Source: UBA668 sp041394605
GTDB lineage: Bacteria > Actinomycetota > Acidimicrobiia > Acidimicrobiales > Ilumatobacteraceae
Reading direction: 5' to 3'
NCBI GenBank assembly: GCA_041394605.1
Contig: JAWKHX010000004.1
Span: 62,001-126,000 of the forward strand
DNA length: 64,000 bases
Below are positions 1 through 6,757 of this stretch, piece after piece. Position numbers and translations under genes: made by a program. Numbering within the stretch: the stretch's first letter is position 1; the number at the start of each line of letters is the position of its first letter. Under the pieces are notes generated by a model. The model searched no databases. It was not told the origin of the DNA and worked only from the letters and a program-made list of their open reading frames with translations.

Positions 1-168
1 CTCGCCGGGCGCCCTGGCGTGGCCGACAGCGGCCTGGACGGTGTGTTCCTGGCCGGCGACTGGGTGGGCCGTGAGGGCCACCTGCTGGACGCGTCGGCCG
101 CCAGCGCCGAGGCCGCAGCGCAGGCGGCGTTGAGCCTGCTGGCAACTGGCAAGCTGGTGGGCCGATGA
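1..168 (+). CDS. C-terminal fragment of an FAD-dependent oxidoreductase (phytoene desaturase / amine oxidase type)
   Basis: Only the last 55 codons are in the window. The fragment reads LDGVFLAGDWVGREGHLLD and then an Ala-rich helix. This is the typical C-terminal FAD-contacting segment of NAD(P)/FAD-dependent oxidoreductases of the amine-oxidase and phytoene-desaturase superfamily, where a G-D-W/Y segment near the end closes the dinucleotide site. Its TGA overlaps the ATG of the following sigma-factor gene by four bases (ATGA), so the two are probably co-transcribed and translationally coupled. ECF41 sigma factors are known to sit beside oxidoreductase-type genes that are often their targets, which fits. 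Substrate cannot be told from this piece. Confidence 0.7.
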   Translation, partial: LAGRPGVADSGLDGVFLAGDWVGREGHLLDASAASAEAAAQAALSLLATGKLVGR

Positions 169-1055
169 ACCAGCCCGCCCCCGACGCGGTCTTCGAGGCC
201 GAGCGTGGCCGCCTCCACGGGCTGGCCTATCGGATGCTCGGTTCGGCCGCCGACGCCGACGACGTGGTGCAGGAGACCTGGCTGCGCTGGCACCGGCTCG
301 GACCCGACGGTCGGGCGGCGGTGGAACGTCCTGCGGCGTGGCTGACGACCGCGGCCTCGCGGATCGCGCTGGACGTGCTGAAGTCCGCCCAGCGTCAGCG
401 CCAGCACTATGTGGGGCCGTGGCTGCCCGAACCGCTGCTGACGGCCGCCGACCCGGCCGACACGGTGGAGCAGGCCGAATCGCTGACGCTCGGCTTCCTG
501 GTGGTGCTGGAGCGCCTGGCGCCGGTGGAGCGGGCGGTGTTCCTGCTGGGCGACGTGTTCGGCGAGCCGTACGCCGCCATTGCCGCCGTCGTGGACCGCA
601 GCGAGGACGCCTGCCGGCAGATCGCCGCTCGTGCCCGCCGGCGGGTACGCGACGAGCGCCGCCGGGTCACTTCCCCCGCAGGAGCCGCGACCGCCACGGA
701 CCTGGTGCACCGCTTCATGGCGGCGTGCGCGTTCGGTCAGGTGGACGAACTGCGCAGCATCCTCGTGGAGGACGTGGTGCTGGTCAGCGACGGCGGGCGC
801 ACTGTCCATGCCGCCCGCCGGCCGGTGGTCGGCGCGGAGCGGGTCAGTCGATTTCTCGCCAACGTCACCCGCCGCCTTCCGGTCACAGTGGCCGTGGAGA
901 TGGTGCGGGTCAACGGCGAGCCCGGCCTGCTGTTCCGCCGAGGGGGCCGGCCGTCCATGGTGATGGCGTTCGAGGTCGACGGTGACCGGATCGCTGCCGT
1001 CCGCCTGGTCATCAACCCGGCCAAGCTCGCCCGGATCGCCGCCGCCACGACCTGA
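165..1055 (+). CDS. ECF41-family (SigJ-like) sigma factor with SnoaL-like C-terminal domain
   Basis: The 296-residue protein has sigma region 2 at about residues 10-75 and region 4 at about 115-165, then a SnoaL/NTF2-like domain to the end. Two ECF41 hallmarks are visible: WLPEP at residues 86-90 in the linker and NPAKL at 284-288 near the C terminus. In this family the C-terminal domain replaces a separate anti-sigma factor and tunes activity. Known ECF41 members lie next to, and control, carboxymuconolactone decarboxylase, oxidoreductase or epimerase genes. Here the neighbour is the FAD oxidoreductase immediately upstream. No anti-sigma gene is adjacent. The start is fixed by the ATGA overlap with the previous stop. 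Confidence 0.93.
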   Translation: MNQPAPDAVFEAERGRLHGLAYRMLGSAADADDVVQETWLRWHRLGPDGRAAVERPAAWLTTAASRIALDVLKSAQRQRQHYVGPWLPEPLLTAADPADTVEQAESLTLGFLVVLERLAPVERAVFLLGDVFGEPYAAIAAVVDRSEDACRQIAARARRRVRDERRRVTSPAGAATATDLVHRFMAACAFGQVDELRSILVEDVVLVSDGGRTVHAARRPVVGAERVSRFLANVTRRLPVTVAVEMVRVNGEPGLLFRRGGRPSMVMAFEVDGDRIAAVRLVINPAKLARIAAATT

Positions 1056-1085
1056 CCGGGTGCGCGTGTCCTAGGGTGCCGGTCC

Positions 1086-2423
1086 ATGACCGTGCGCCAT
1101 GCCGACCGCCCCCTGCCCCAGTGGTACGACGACGCCAAGTTCGGGATCTTCATCCACTGGGGCGCCTACGCCGTGCCGTGCTACGCGCCGGTGGAGCGCG
1201 ACATGGGCGACCTGATGCGGGCCGGCAACTGGGAGGAGATCTTCCGCTGGAGCCCGTACACGGAGTGGTACCTCAACTCGTGGGCGCTGGAGGGCAGCCC
1301 GGTGGAGGCGCATCATGCCGCCGTGTACGGTCCGCAGGTCGGCTACCGAGACTTCGTGGACGAGTTCCTCGAGCGCTCGGCGGGCGCGTCCGTGGCGGAC
1401 TGGGTGCCGCTCTTCCAGCAGGCCGGTGCCCGCTATGTGGTGCCGGTCACCAAGCACCACGACGGCTTCCTCATGTGGCACAGCGAGGTGCCCAACCCGT
1501 TCCACGACCGTTGGATGGCCGCGCGGGACCACATCGGTGAGCTGGCCGACGCCGTGCGGGCCGCGGGGATGGACTTCGGTCTGTATTACTCCGGCGGGAT
1601 CGACTGGACGTTCAACCCGCCGCCGATCCCCGACCTGATGGGCCTCTTCCGCGCCGTGCCGGATTCGCCCGAGTACCGCGAGTACCTCCTGGCCCACGTG
1701 CGCGAGCTGATCGCCCGCTACCAGCCGCGGGTGCTGTGGAACGACATCGGCTGGCCGGCATCGCTGGACCCCGCCGACATCATCGAGGAGTACTACCAGG
1801 CGGTGCCGGACGGTGTGGTGAACGACCGGTTCAACATGATCGCGGTCGCCCAGGGGCGGCTGCACGCCGACTTCAGCACACCGGAGTACTCCACCACCGC
1901 AGGCGCAGGGAAGTGGGAGGTCTGCCGGGGCATCGGCCGCAGCTTCGGTTACAACCGGATGGAGACCGAGGCCACCATGCCCACGGTGGACGACCTGGTG
2001 TGGATGGTGGCGGACATCGTGGCCCGCGGCGGCAACCTGCTGCTCAACGTCGGCCCCACCGCCGACGGGCAGATTCCCCTGGCACAGGCGCTGCGGCTGA
2101 CCGCGCTGGGCTGGTGGCTGCGGGTCAACGGCGAGGCCGTCTACGGCACGCGCGCCGGTGGCACGGGGGAGTGCGCCGACGGCCGCCCGGTGGGCTTCAC
2201 CACGCGGGGCGCCACCCGCTTCGCCACGGTGCAGGGCGCGCCTGCCGGCACGGTGACGTTCCCCACGCCGGCGCCGGCGGACGGCGCTGAGGTGCGCATG
2301 CTCGGCAACGCCCGCAGCCTGCCCTTCACCTGGGCCGACGGGAACCTCACGGTGAGGCTGCCGGACCACCTGCCGGCTGCCCCCGCCACCGTGTTCGCCA
2401 TCGATGGCGGCGCGCCGGCCTGA
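1086..2423 (+). CDS. Alpha-L-fucosidase (glycoside hydrolase family 29)
   Basis: The 445-residue protein opens with a GH29 (beta/alpha)8 barrel: WYDDAKFGIFIHWGAY near residue 14 and TKHHDGFLMW around 130. The motif LWNDIGWP carries the likely catalytic nucleophile Asp220. A short beta-rich domain follows from about residue 360. Family members release terminal L-fucose from glycans by a retaining mechanism. No signal peptide is seen, so a cytoplasmic enzyme acting on imported fuco-oligosaccharides is likely. It lies 30 bp after the sigma-factor gene in the same direction, but a functional link is uncertain. Members with other small alpha-glycoside substrates exist, so exact specificity is open. 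Confidence 0.9.
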   Translation: MTVRHADRPLPQWYDDAKFGIFIHWGAYAVPCYAPVERDMGDLMRAGNWEEIFRWSPYTEWYLNSWALEGSPVEAHHAAVYGPQVGYRDFVDEFLERSAGASVADWVPLFQQAGARYVVPVTKHHDGFLMWHSEVPNPFHDRWMAARDHIGELADAVRAAGMDFGLYYSGGIDWTFNPPPIPDLMGLFRAVPDSPEYREYLLAHVRELIARYQPRVLWNDIGWPASLDPADIIEEYYQAVPDGVVNDRFNMIAVAQGRLHADFSTPEYSTTAGAGKWEVCRGIGRSFGYNRMETEATMPTVDDLVWMVADIVARGGNLLLNVGPTADGQIPLAQALRLTALGWWLRVNGEAVYGTRAGGTGECADGRPVGFTTRGATRFATVQGAPAGTVTFPTPAPADGAEVRMLGNARSLPFTWADGNLTVRLPDHLPAAPATVFAIDGGAPA

Positions 2424-2429
2424 CGGCAC

Positions 2430-2448
2430 GGCCCCACCGCACGGGGCC
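2430..2448. terminator. Possible bidirectional terminator hairpin
   Basis: GGCCCC (2430-2435) and GGGGCC (2443-2448) form a 6-bp GC stem with a 7-base loop between the converging fucosidase and glnS genes. There is no clear T-run, which is common in high-GC actinobacteria. Support is position plus stem only. Confidence 0.35.
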
Positions 2449-2450
2449 CC

Positions 2451-4133
2451 CTACTTGGCCCGCTTCTGCACGTTGGCCCACTCGTCCTTCAAGCCCACCG
2501 TGCGGTGGAACACGGCGGGCTCCACCGGGTCGGCGGCGAAGTAGCCGAGTCGCTCGAACTGCACCACCTGGCCGGGCGTCACCTCGGCCAGCGCGGCCTC
2601 TGCCTTGCCGGCCACGACCGTGCGCGAGTTGCGGTCCAGATCATCGAACGGGTCGCCGGTGCGCTCGCCAGGCACCTCGGCCGTGAACAGGCGGTCGTAC
2701 AGGCGGGCCTCGATGTCCACCGCGTGGGCCGTGCTGACCCAGTGGATGGTGGCCTTCACCTTGCGGCCATCGGGTGCCTGGCCGCCGTGGGTGGCAGGGT
2801 CGTAGGTGCACAGCACCTCGGTGACATTGCCGTCGGCGTCGGTCTCGTAGCCGGTGCAGCGCACGAAGTAGGCGCCGCGCAGGCGGACCTCCGCGCCGGG
2901 GGTGAGGCGGTAGTACTTCGGCGGGGCCTCGGCCATGAAGTCGTCGGCCTCGATGTACAGCTCGCCGGTGAACTCCGCCAGGCGGGTGCCGTCGGCGGGG
3001 TTCTCCGGGTTGTTGGCCAACTCCACCTGGTCCACCCGGCCCTCGGGCCAGTTGGTGATCCGCAGGCGCACCGGGCGCAGCACGGCCATCCGGCGCAGCG
3101 CGGTGCGGTTGAGCTCGTTGCGGATGAACCACTCCAGCAGTTCGATCTGGTGGCGGCTGTTGGTCTTGGCGACGCCGATGAAGTCGCAGAAGGCGCGGAT
3201 GGCCGTGGCCGGGTAGCCGCGGCGGCGCAGCGCCCGCAGCGTGGGCAGGCGCGGATCGTCCCATCCCTCCACGATGCCGTCGGTGATCAGCTGCAGCAGC
3301 TTGCGCTTCGAGGTGACGGTGTGGGTGAGCTCCAGCCGGGCGAATTCCGTCTGGCGCGGCTGATCGCCCGGAAGCGGCAGGTGCTCCAGGTACCAGTCGT
3401 ACAGGGCGCGGTGGCTGTCGAACTCCAGGGAACAAAGGCTGTGGGTGACGCCCTCGATGGCGTCGCTCTGGCCGTGCGCCCAGTCGTACGTGGGGTAGAT
3501 GCACCAGTCGTCGCCCGTGCGGTGATGGTGCTCGTGGCGGATGCGGTACATCACCGGGTCGCGGAACTGCATGTTCTCGTGCTGCATGTCGATCTTCGCC
3601 CGCAGCACGCGGGCGCCGTCGGGGAAGTCGCCGGCGCGCATCCGTCGCAGCAGATCCAGGTTGTCCGCCACGCTGCGGGTGCGGAACGGGCTTTCGATGC
3701 CCGGCTTGCCGTAACCGCCGCGCTGGGCGCGGATGGTCTCGCCGTCCTGGTCGTCCACGTATGCCAGACCGTGCTGCACCAGGTGTTCGGCCCACAGGTA
3801 CAACTGCTCGAAGTAGTCGCTGGCGTACACCACGGCGGCCGGCTCGAAGCCCAGCCAGCGCACGTCGTCGACGATGGCATCGACGTACTCGGTCTCTTCG
3901 GTGATCGGATTCGTGTCGTCGAAGCGCAGCATGCAGGTGCCGCCGAACTCCTCGGCGATCCCGAAGTCCACCGAGATGGCCTTGGCGTGCCCGATGTGCA
4001 GGTAGCCGTTGGGCTCCGGTGGGAACCGCGTCTGCACCCGCTGGAACGTGCCGGCGGCCAGGTCGGCCGAGACGACGTCGCGAACGAAGTTCGCCGCGGC
4101 GGGGGTGTCGGGTGCGTTGGGGGTGTCGCTCAT
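2451..4133 (-). CDS. glnS: Glutaminyl-tRNA synthetase
   Basis: This class Ic aminoacyl-tRNA synthetase charges tRNA-Gln with glutamine. The 560-residue protein matches the length of the E. coli enzyme (about 554). It shows PPEPNGYLHIGHAK with HIGH at residues 46-49, RFDDTNP at 70-76, and the KMSKS-type loop as VTSKRK at 273-278. An in-frame extension of 50 codons upstream looks non-coding. The chosen ATG at 4133 starts MSDTPNAPDTP and precedes conserved sequence directly. Many actinobacteria lack GlnRS and make Gln-tRNA by the GatCAB amidotransferase route, so its presence is a mild phylogenetic oddity. It diverges from the B12-domain gene that starts at 4208. Confidence 0.96.
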   Translation of the reverse strand: MSDTPNAPDTPAAANFVRDVVSADLAAGTFQRVQTRFPPEPNGYLHIGHAKAISVDFGIAEEFGGTCMLRFDDTNPITEETEYVDAIVDDVRWLGFEPAAVVYASDYFEQLYLWAEHLVQHGLAYVDDQDGETIRAQRGGYGKPGIESPFRTRSVADNLDLLRRMRAGDFPDGARVLRAKIDMQHENMQFRDPVMYRIRHEHHHRTGDDWCIYPTYDWAHGQSDAIEGVTHSLCSLEFDSHRALYDWYLEHLPLPGDQPRQTEFARLELTHTVTSKRKLLQLITDGIVEGWDDPRLPTLRALRRRGYPATAIRAFCDFIGVAKTNSRHQIELLEWFIRNELNRTALRRMAVLRPVRLRITNWPEGRVDQVELANNPENPADGTRLAEFTGELYIEADDFMAEAPPKYYRLTPGAEVRLRGAYFVRCTGYETDADGNVTEVLCTYDPATHGGQAPDGRKVKATIHWVSTAHAVDIEARLYDRLFTAEVPGERTGDPFDDLDRNSRTVVAGKAEAALAEVTPGQVVQFERLGYFAADPVEPAVFHRTVGLKDEWANVQKRAK

Positions 4134-4207
4134 CGGTCTCTCAAAGGCTTGTACACGTCGTAAGGAAGGTACCCGAATCGGCCGCCGACAGGGCATAAGG
4201 TTTGCCC

Positions 4208-4603
4208 ATGGGGGCACCGGTCCGCGTGCTGGTGGCCAAGGTCGGACTCGACGGAGCCGACCGCGGGGCCACGGTGGTTGCACGAGTGTTGCGCGACGCA
4301 GGTCACGAGGTCATCTTCCCCACCATCGGCCAGACGCCCGGCATGGTCGCCGAGGCCGCGGCGCACGAGGCCGTGGACGTCGTGGTGGTCACGATGCCCA
4401 ACGAGTTGGCCGACTACCTGGCTGCGATGCTGCAGCACGAGTTGGCCCACCTGGGTGTCGCGCCCCGGGTCATCGTGGCGGGCCTGGTGGTGCGTCACGC
4501 CGAGGCCGGGCTGCGCGCCGCCGGAGTGGTGCCGCTCAGCGCCGCACCGAGCGTCACGGAGATCCGCAACTCGGTGCTGCCGCCGGTGTGCGCCGCCGCC
4601 TGA
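4208..4603 (+). CDS. Degenerate cobalamin-binding-domain protein (methylmalonyl-CoA mutase C-domain-like)
   Basis: The 131-residue protein is colinear with the B12-binding domain of methylmalonyl-CoA mutase: a Rossmann-like fold beginning VRVLVAKVGLDGADRGATV and a repeating strand-helix pattern to the end. The family motif DxHxxG, whose His is the lower axial cobalt ligand, here reads D15-G-A17-D-R-G20, so the ligand is Ala. The later family motifs SxL and GG are also altered (MPNEL, VAGL). Cobalamin binding in the base-off/His-on mode is therefore unlikely. The stand-alone domain has no mutase subunit beside it. ATG 4208 is chosen; a TTG at 4202 is an alternative. The role is unknown. Confidence 0.8.
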   Translation: MGAPVRVLVAKVGLDGADRGATVVARVLRDAGHEVIFPTIGQTPGMVAEAAAHEAVDVVVVTMPNELADYLAAMLQHELAHLGVAPRVIVAGLVVRHAEAGLRAAGVVPLSAAPSVTEIRNSVLPPVCAAA

Positions 4604-4619
4604 ACCTCGGCCCGTCGGG

Positions 4620-4922
4620 TCAGTCGCCGGCAGCGCTGCGGTAGCGGGTCGCCAACCCGGCACGGTTGTAGCGCTGCAGCATCACCGGGTAGCCGTTGAC
4701 GGCCACGTTCAGCACCACCATCCAGCCGGCGGCCCACCACCATCCGGCAACGAACTCCAGCGTTGCAACCAGGGTGGTGCCGGCGAACAGCGCGGCATGG
4801 GTGGCTTCGGCCACCATCATCCGGCCCGCCAGGGCGGCGATGGCTTCCGGTGAGCGCTCGCGGGGAAGGTGCAGACCGGGGTTGAACCAGGCGAACGGCG
4901 GGCCGCGCAGCACCCGCTCCAC
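4620..4922 (-). CDS. CrtO-like (glycosyl-diaponeurosporenoate acyltransferase family) membrane protein, N-terminus short
   Basis: The 100-residue reading has two hydrophobic segments (about residues 38-62 and 63-80). It ends with NGYPVMLQRYNRAGL, which resembles the conserved C-terminal YP-x-x-x-QRYNR signature of the glycosyl-4,4'-diaponeurosporenoate acyltransferase (CrtO) family. Family members are usually about 160-185 residues. Upstream in the same frame the DNA still looks coding (YEQLGVRQVERVLRG across 4923-4946), but no ATG, GTG or TTG exists before it. The GTG at 4922 is therefore a minimal start. Either the N-terminus is lost to a frameshift overlapping the acyl-CoA dehydrogenase gene, or the gene is truncated. 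Assignment is by motif only. Confidence 0.55.
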   Translation of the reverse strand: MERVLRGPPFAWFNPGLHLPRERSPEAIAALAGRMMVAEATHAALFAGTTLVATLEFVAGWWWAAGWMVVLNVAVNGYPVMLQRYNRAGLATRYRSAAGD

Positions 4923-4962
4923 CTGCCGAACACCCAGCTGCTCGTAGCGGCGGCCCGGCGGG

Positions 4963-6156
4963 TCAGCTGCGCGGGACCTTGCTCCAGGGGAGGTCCTTGT
5001 CCACCCGGGGCTCGCCGGGCAGACCCAACATCTGCTCGCCGAGGATGTTCTTCATGATCTCCGTGGTGCCGCCCTCGATCGAGTTGGCCCGGGCCCGCAG
5101 GAACCCGTACCGCACGCCGTGGGCCAGGCCGTCCACGCTGAGCTGTTCGGGCCGGCGGAACGTGAAGTCGTAGTCGATCATGCCGTTGGCGCCGAGCAGG
5201 TCGATGCAGAACGACGTGCACTCCTTGTTGAAGGTGCTCATCGCCAGCTTGGCGATGCTGCCCTCCGGCCCAGGGTTGCCGGCCTTGGCGTTGGCCGTGG
5301 CGCGGGCGTTGGTGAGCCGCTGCGCCTCGCTGGTGCAGTACAGCTGCATCAGGCGGTCGCGGGTGGCGGCGCTGCGCTCGGACTCCGGTGTGTCCTGCCA
5401 GATCTTGATGGCCTCGTCGATCGGGCCGCGGCGGCGGGTGGTGCCGCCGCTGCCGGAGCCGATGGCGGTGCGCTCGTTCATCAGGGTGGTGAGGGCGGCG
5501 CGCCAGCCCTCGCCTTCGGCGCCGATGCGGCAGTCGTCGGGCACACGGGTGTCGGTCATGTAGACCTCGTTGAACTCGGCCTCACCGGTGATCTGGCGCA
5601 GCGGGCGCACCTCCACGCCGGGCAGGCGCATGTCCAGCGCGAAGTAGGTCATGCCCTTGTGCTTGGGCTGCTCGGGGTCGGTGCGGGCGACCAGCATGCC
5701 CCAGTCGGCCAGGTGGGCGAGCGTGTTCCACACCTTCTGGCCGTTGACGATCCACTCGTCGCCGTCCTTCACGGCCTTGGTGCCGAGGCCGGCGAAGTCG
5801 CTGCCCGCGCCGGGCTCGCTGAACAGCTGGCACCAGCGCTCCTCGCCGGTGAACATCGGCCGCAGGAAGCGGCGCTTCTGCTCGTCGGTGCCGTGGGTGA
5901 CGATGGTGGGGCCGGCGAGCGCGATGAAGAACGTGCTGGGGTCCTGCGGGGCGGCGCCTGCCTTGCGGCAGCGCTCCTCCACGATGCGGTTGAGGTTGGG
6001 CGGCACACCGAGGCCGCCGAAGCCCTCGGGGAAGTGGACCCACGCCAGGCCGGCGTCGTAGCGGTGGCCGCGGAACTCGATGTTGCTGCACTCCGTGGGC
6101 GGGTGCTCCTCGAGGAGGCGGTCGATGGCTGCGTTGACGCGGTCGGTGTCGCTCAT
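4963..6156 (-). CDS. Acyl-CoA dehydrogenase family protein
   Basis: This FAD-dependent alpha,beta-desaturase of acyl-CoA thioesters is 397 residues, the usual length. It shows the N-terminal helical domain, the FAD/substrate segment CQLFSEPGAGSDFAGL near 115, the second signature VNGQKVWNTLAHLADW, and the C-terminal helical bundle ending RANSIEGGTTEIMKNILGEQMLGLP. That last segment is typical of FadE-like actinobacterial enzymes used in fatty-acid or sterol side-chain oxidation. The substrate cannot be told. It is followed on the same strand by the CrtO-like gene. The partner is presumably an electron-transfer flavoprotein encoded elsewhere. Confidence 0.93.
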   Translation of the reverse strand: MSDTDRVNAAIDRLLEEHPPTECSNIEFRGHRYDAGLAWVHFPEGFGGLGVPPNLNRIVEERCRKAGAAPQDPSTFFIALAGPTIVTHGTDEQKRRFLRPMFTGEERWCQLFSEPGAGSDFAGLGTKAVKDGDEWIVNGQKVWNTLAHLADWGMLVARTDPEQPKHKGMTYFALDMRLPGVEVRPLRQITGEAEFNEVYMTDTRVPDDCRIGAEGEGWRAALTTLMNERTAIGSGSGGTTRRRGPIDEAIKIWQDTPESERSAATRDRLMQLYCTSEAQRLTNARATANAKAGNPGPEGSIAKLAMSTFNKECTSFCIDLLGANGMIDYDFTFRRPEQLSVDGLAHGVRYGFLRARANSIEGGTTEIMKNILGEQMLGLPGEPRVDKDLPWSKVPRS

Positions 6157-6220
6157 GCCGGGAAGTCTCGCCGCGGGGAGAGGCGCAGTTCAATCCGAAC
6201 GCGCCGGCTGCCGGGCGAAT

Positions 6221-6679
6221 TCACAGACCCAGCGGCAGGATCTGGCTGCGCTTCACCACCTTCATCGCCAGTTGCGAGGTGAGCGTCTGCACGAACGGCA
6301 GGCCGGCCAGGCGGTCGATGTAGAGCGCCTCGAACGCGTCAGGGCCGGAGGACACCACCCGCAGCAGGTAGTCCGGCTGGCCCATCATCCGCAGCACCTC
6401 CATCACCTCGGGGATCTCCGAGACAGCGCGCTCGAACTGGGTCATCGACGAGCGGGTGACCTCGCTGAGGGTCACCCACACCAGCGGTTCATAGGCACGG
6501 CGGGCCATCTGCCGGTCCACCAGCGCGGTGTAGCCCGTGATCATGCCCATCGCCTCCAGCTGGCGCACCCGGCGAAGGCAGGGCGAGGGCGTCAGGCCGA
6601 CGCGGTCGGCGAGGTCCTGATTGCTGAGCCGGCCGTCGCGCTGCAGGTGGTAGAGAATTGCGCGATCGATGTCGTCCAT
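6221..6679 (-). CDS. Lrp/AsnC-family transcriptional regulator
   Basis: The 152-residue protein has the standard layout: a winged helix-turn-helix at about residues 1-60 (MDDIDRAILYHLQRDGRLS, then LADRVGLTPSPCLRRVRQLE) and a C-terminal RAM ligand-binding domain. The RAM domain is recognisable from VRVVSSGPDAFEALYIDRL and the closing beta strand. Such proteins assemble into octamers or larger rings and respond to amino acids or related metabolites. The gene is divergent from the UGSC gene with only 78 bp between them, so it is the obvious candidate regulator of that gene and of itself. This is inference from position. The ATG at 6679 immediately precedes the conserved DDIDRAIL. Confidence 0.95.
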   Translation of the reverse strand: MDDIDRAILYHLQRDGRLSNQDLADRVGLTPSPCLRRVRQLEAMGMITGYTALVDRQMARRAYEPLVWVTLSEVTRSSMTQFERAVSEIPEVMEVLRMMGQPDYLLRVVSSGPDAFEALYIDRLAGLPFVQTLTSQLAMKVVKRSQILPLGL

Positions 6680-6757
6680 GGCACCAGATTCTATGCCGGC
6701 GACTTTCCTGGCTGATCTTGCCAGCGCCTGCCAGCGCGGCTTCGTCATGATGTCGCC

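Noticed and set aside
2451..4283. Longer 610-codon start for glnS
   Set aside because: The first 50 codons are Pro/Arg-rich, overlap the divergent gene start, and are not found in GlnRS proteins.
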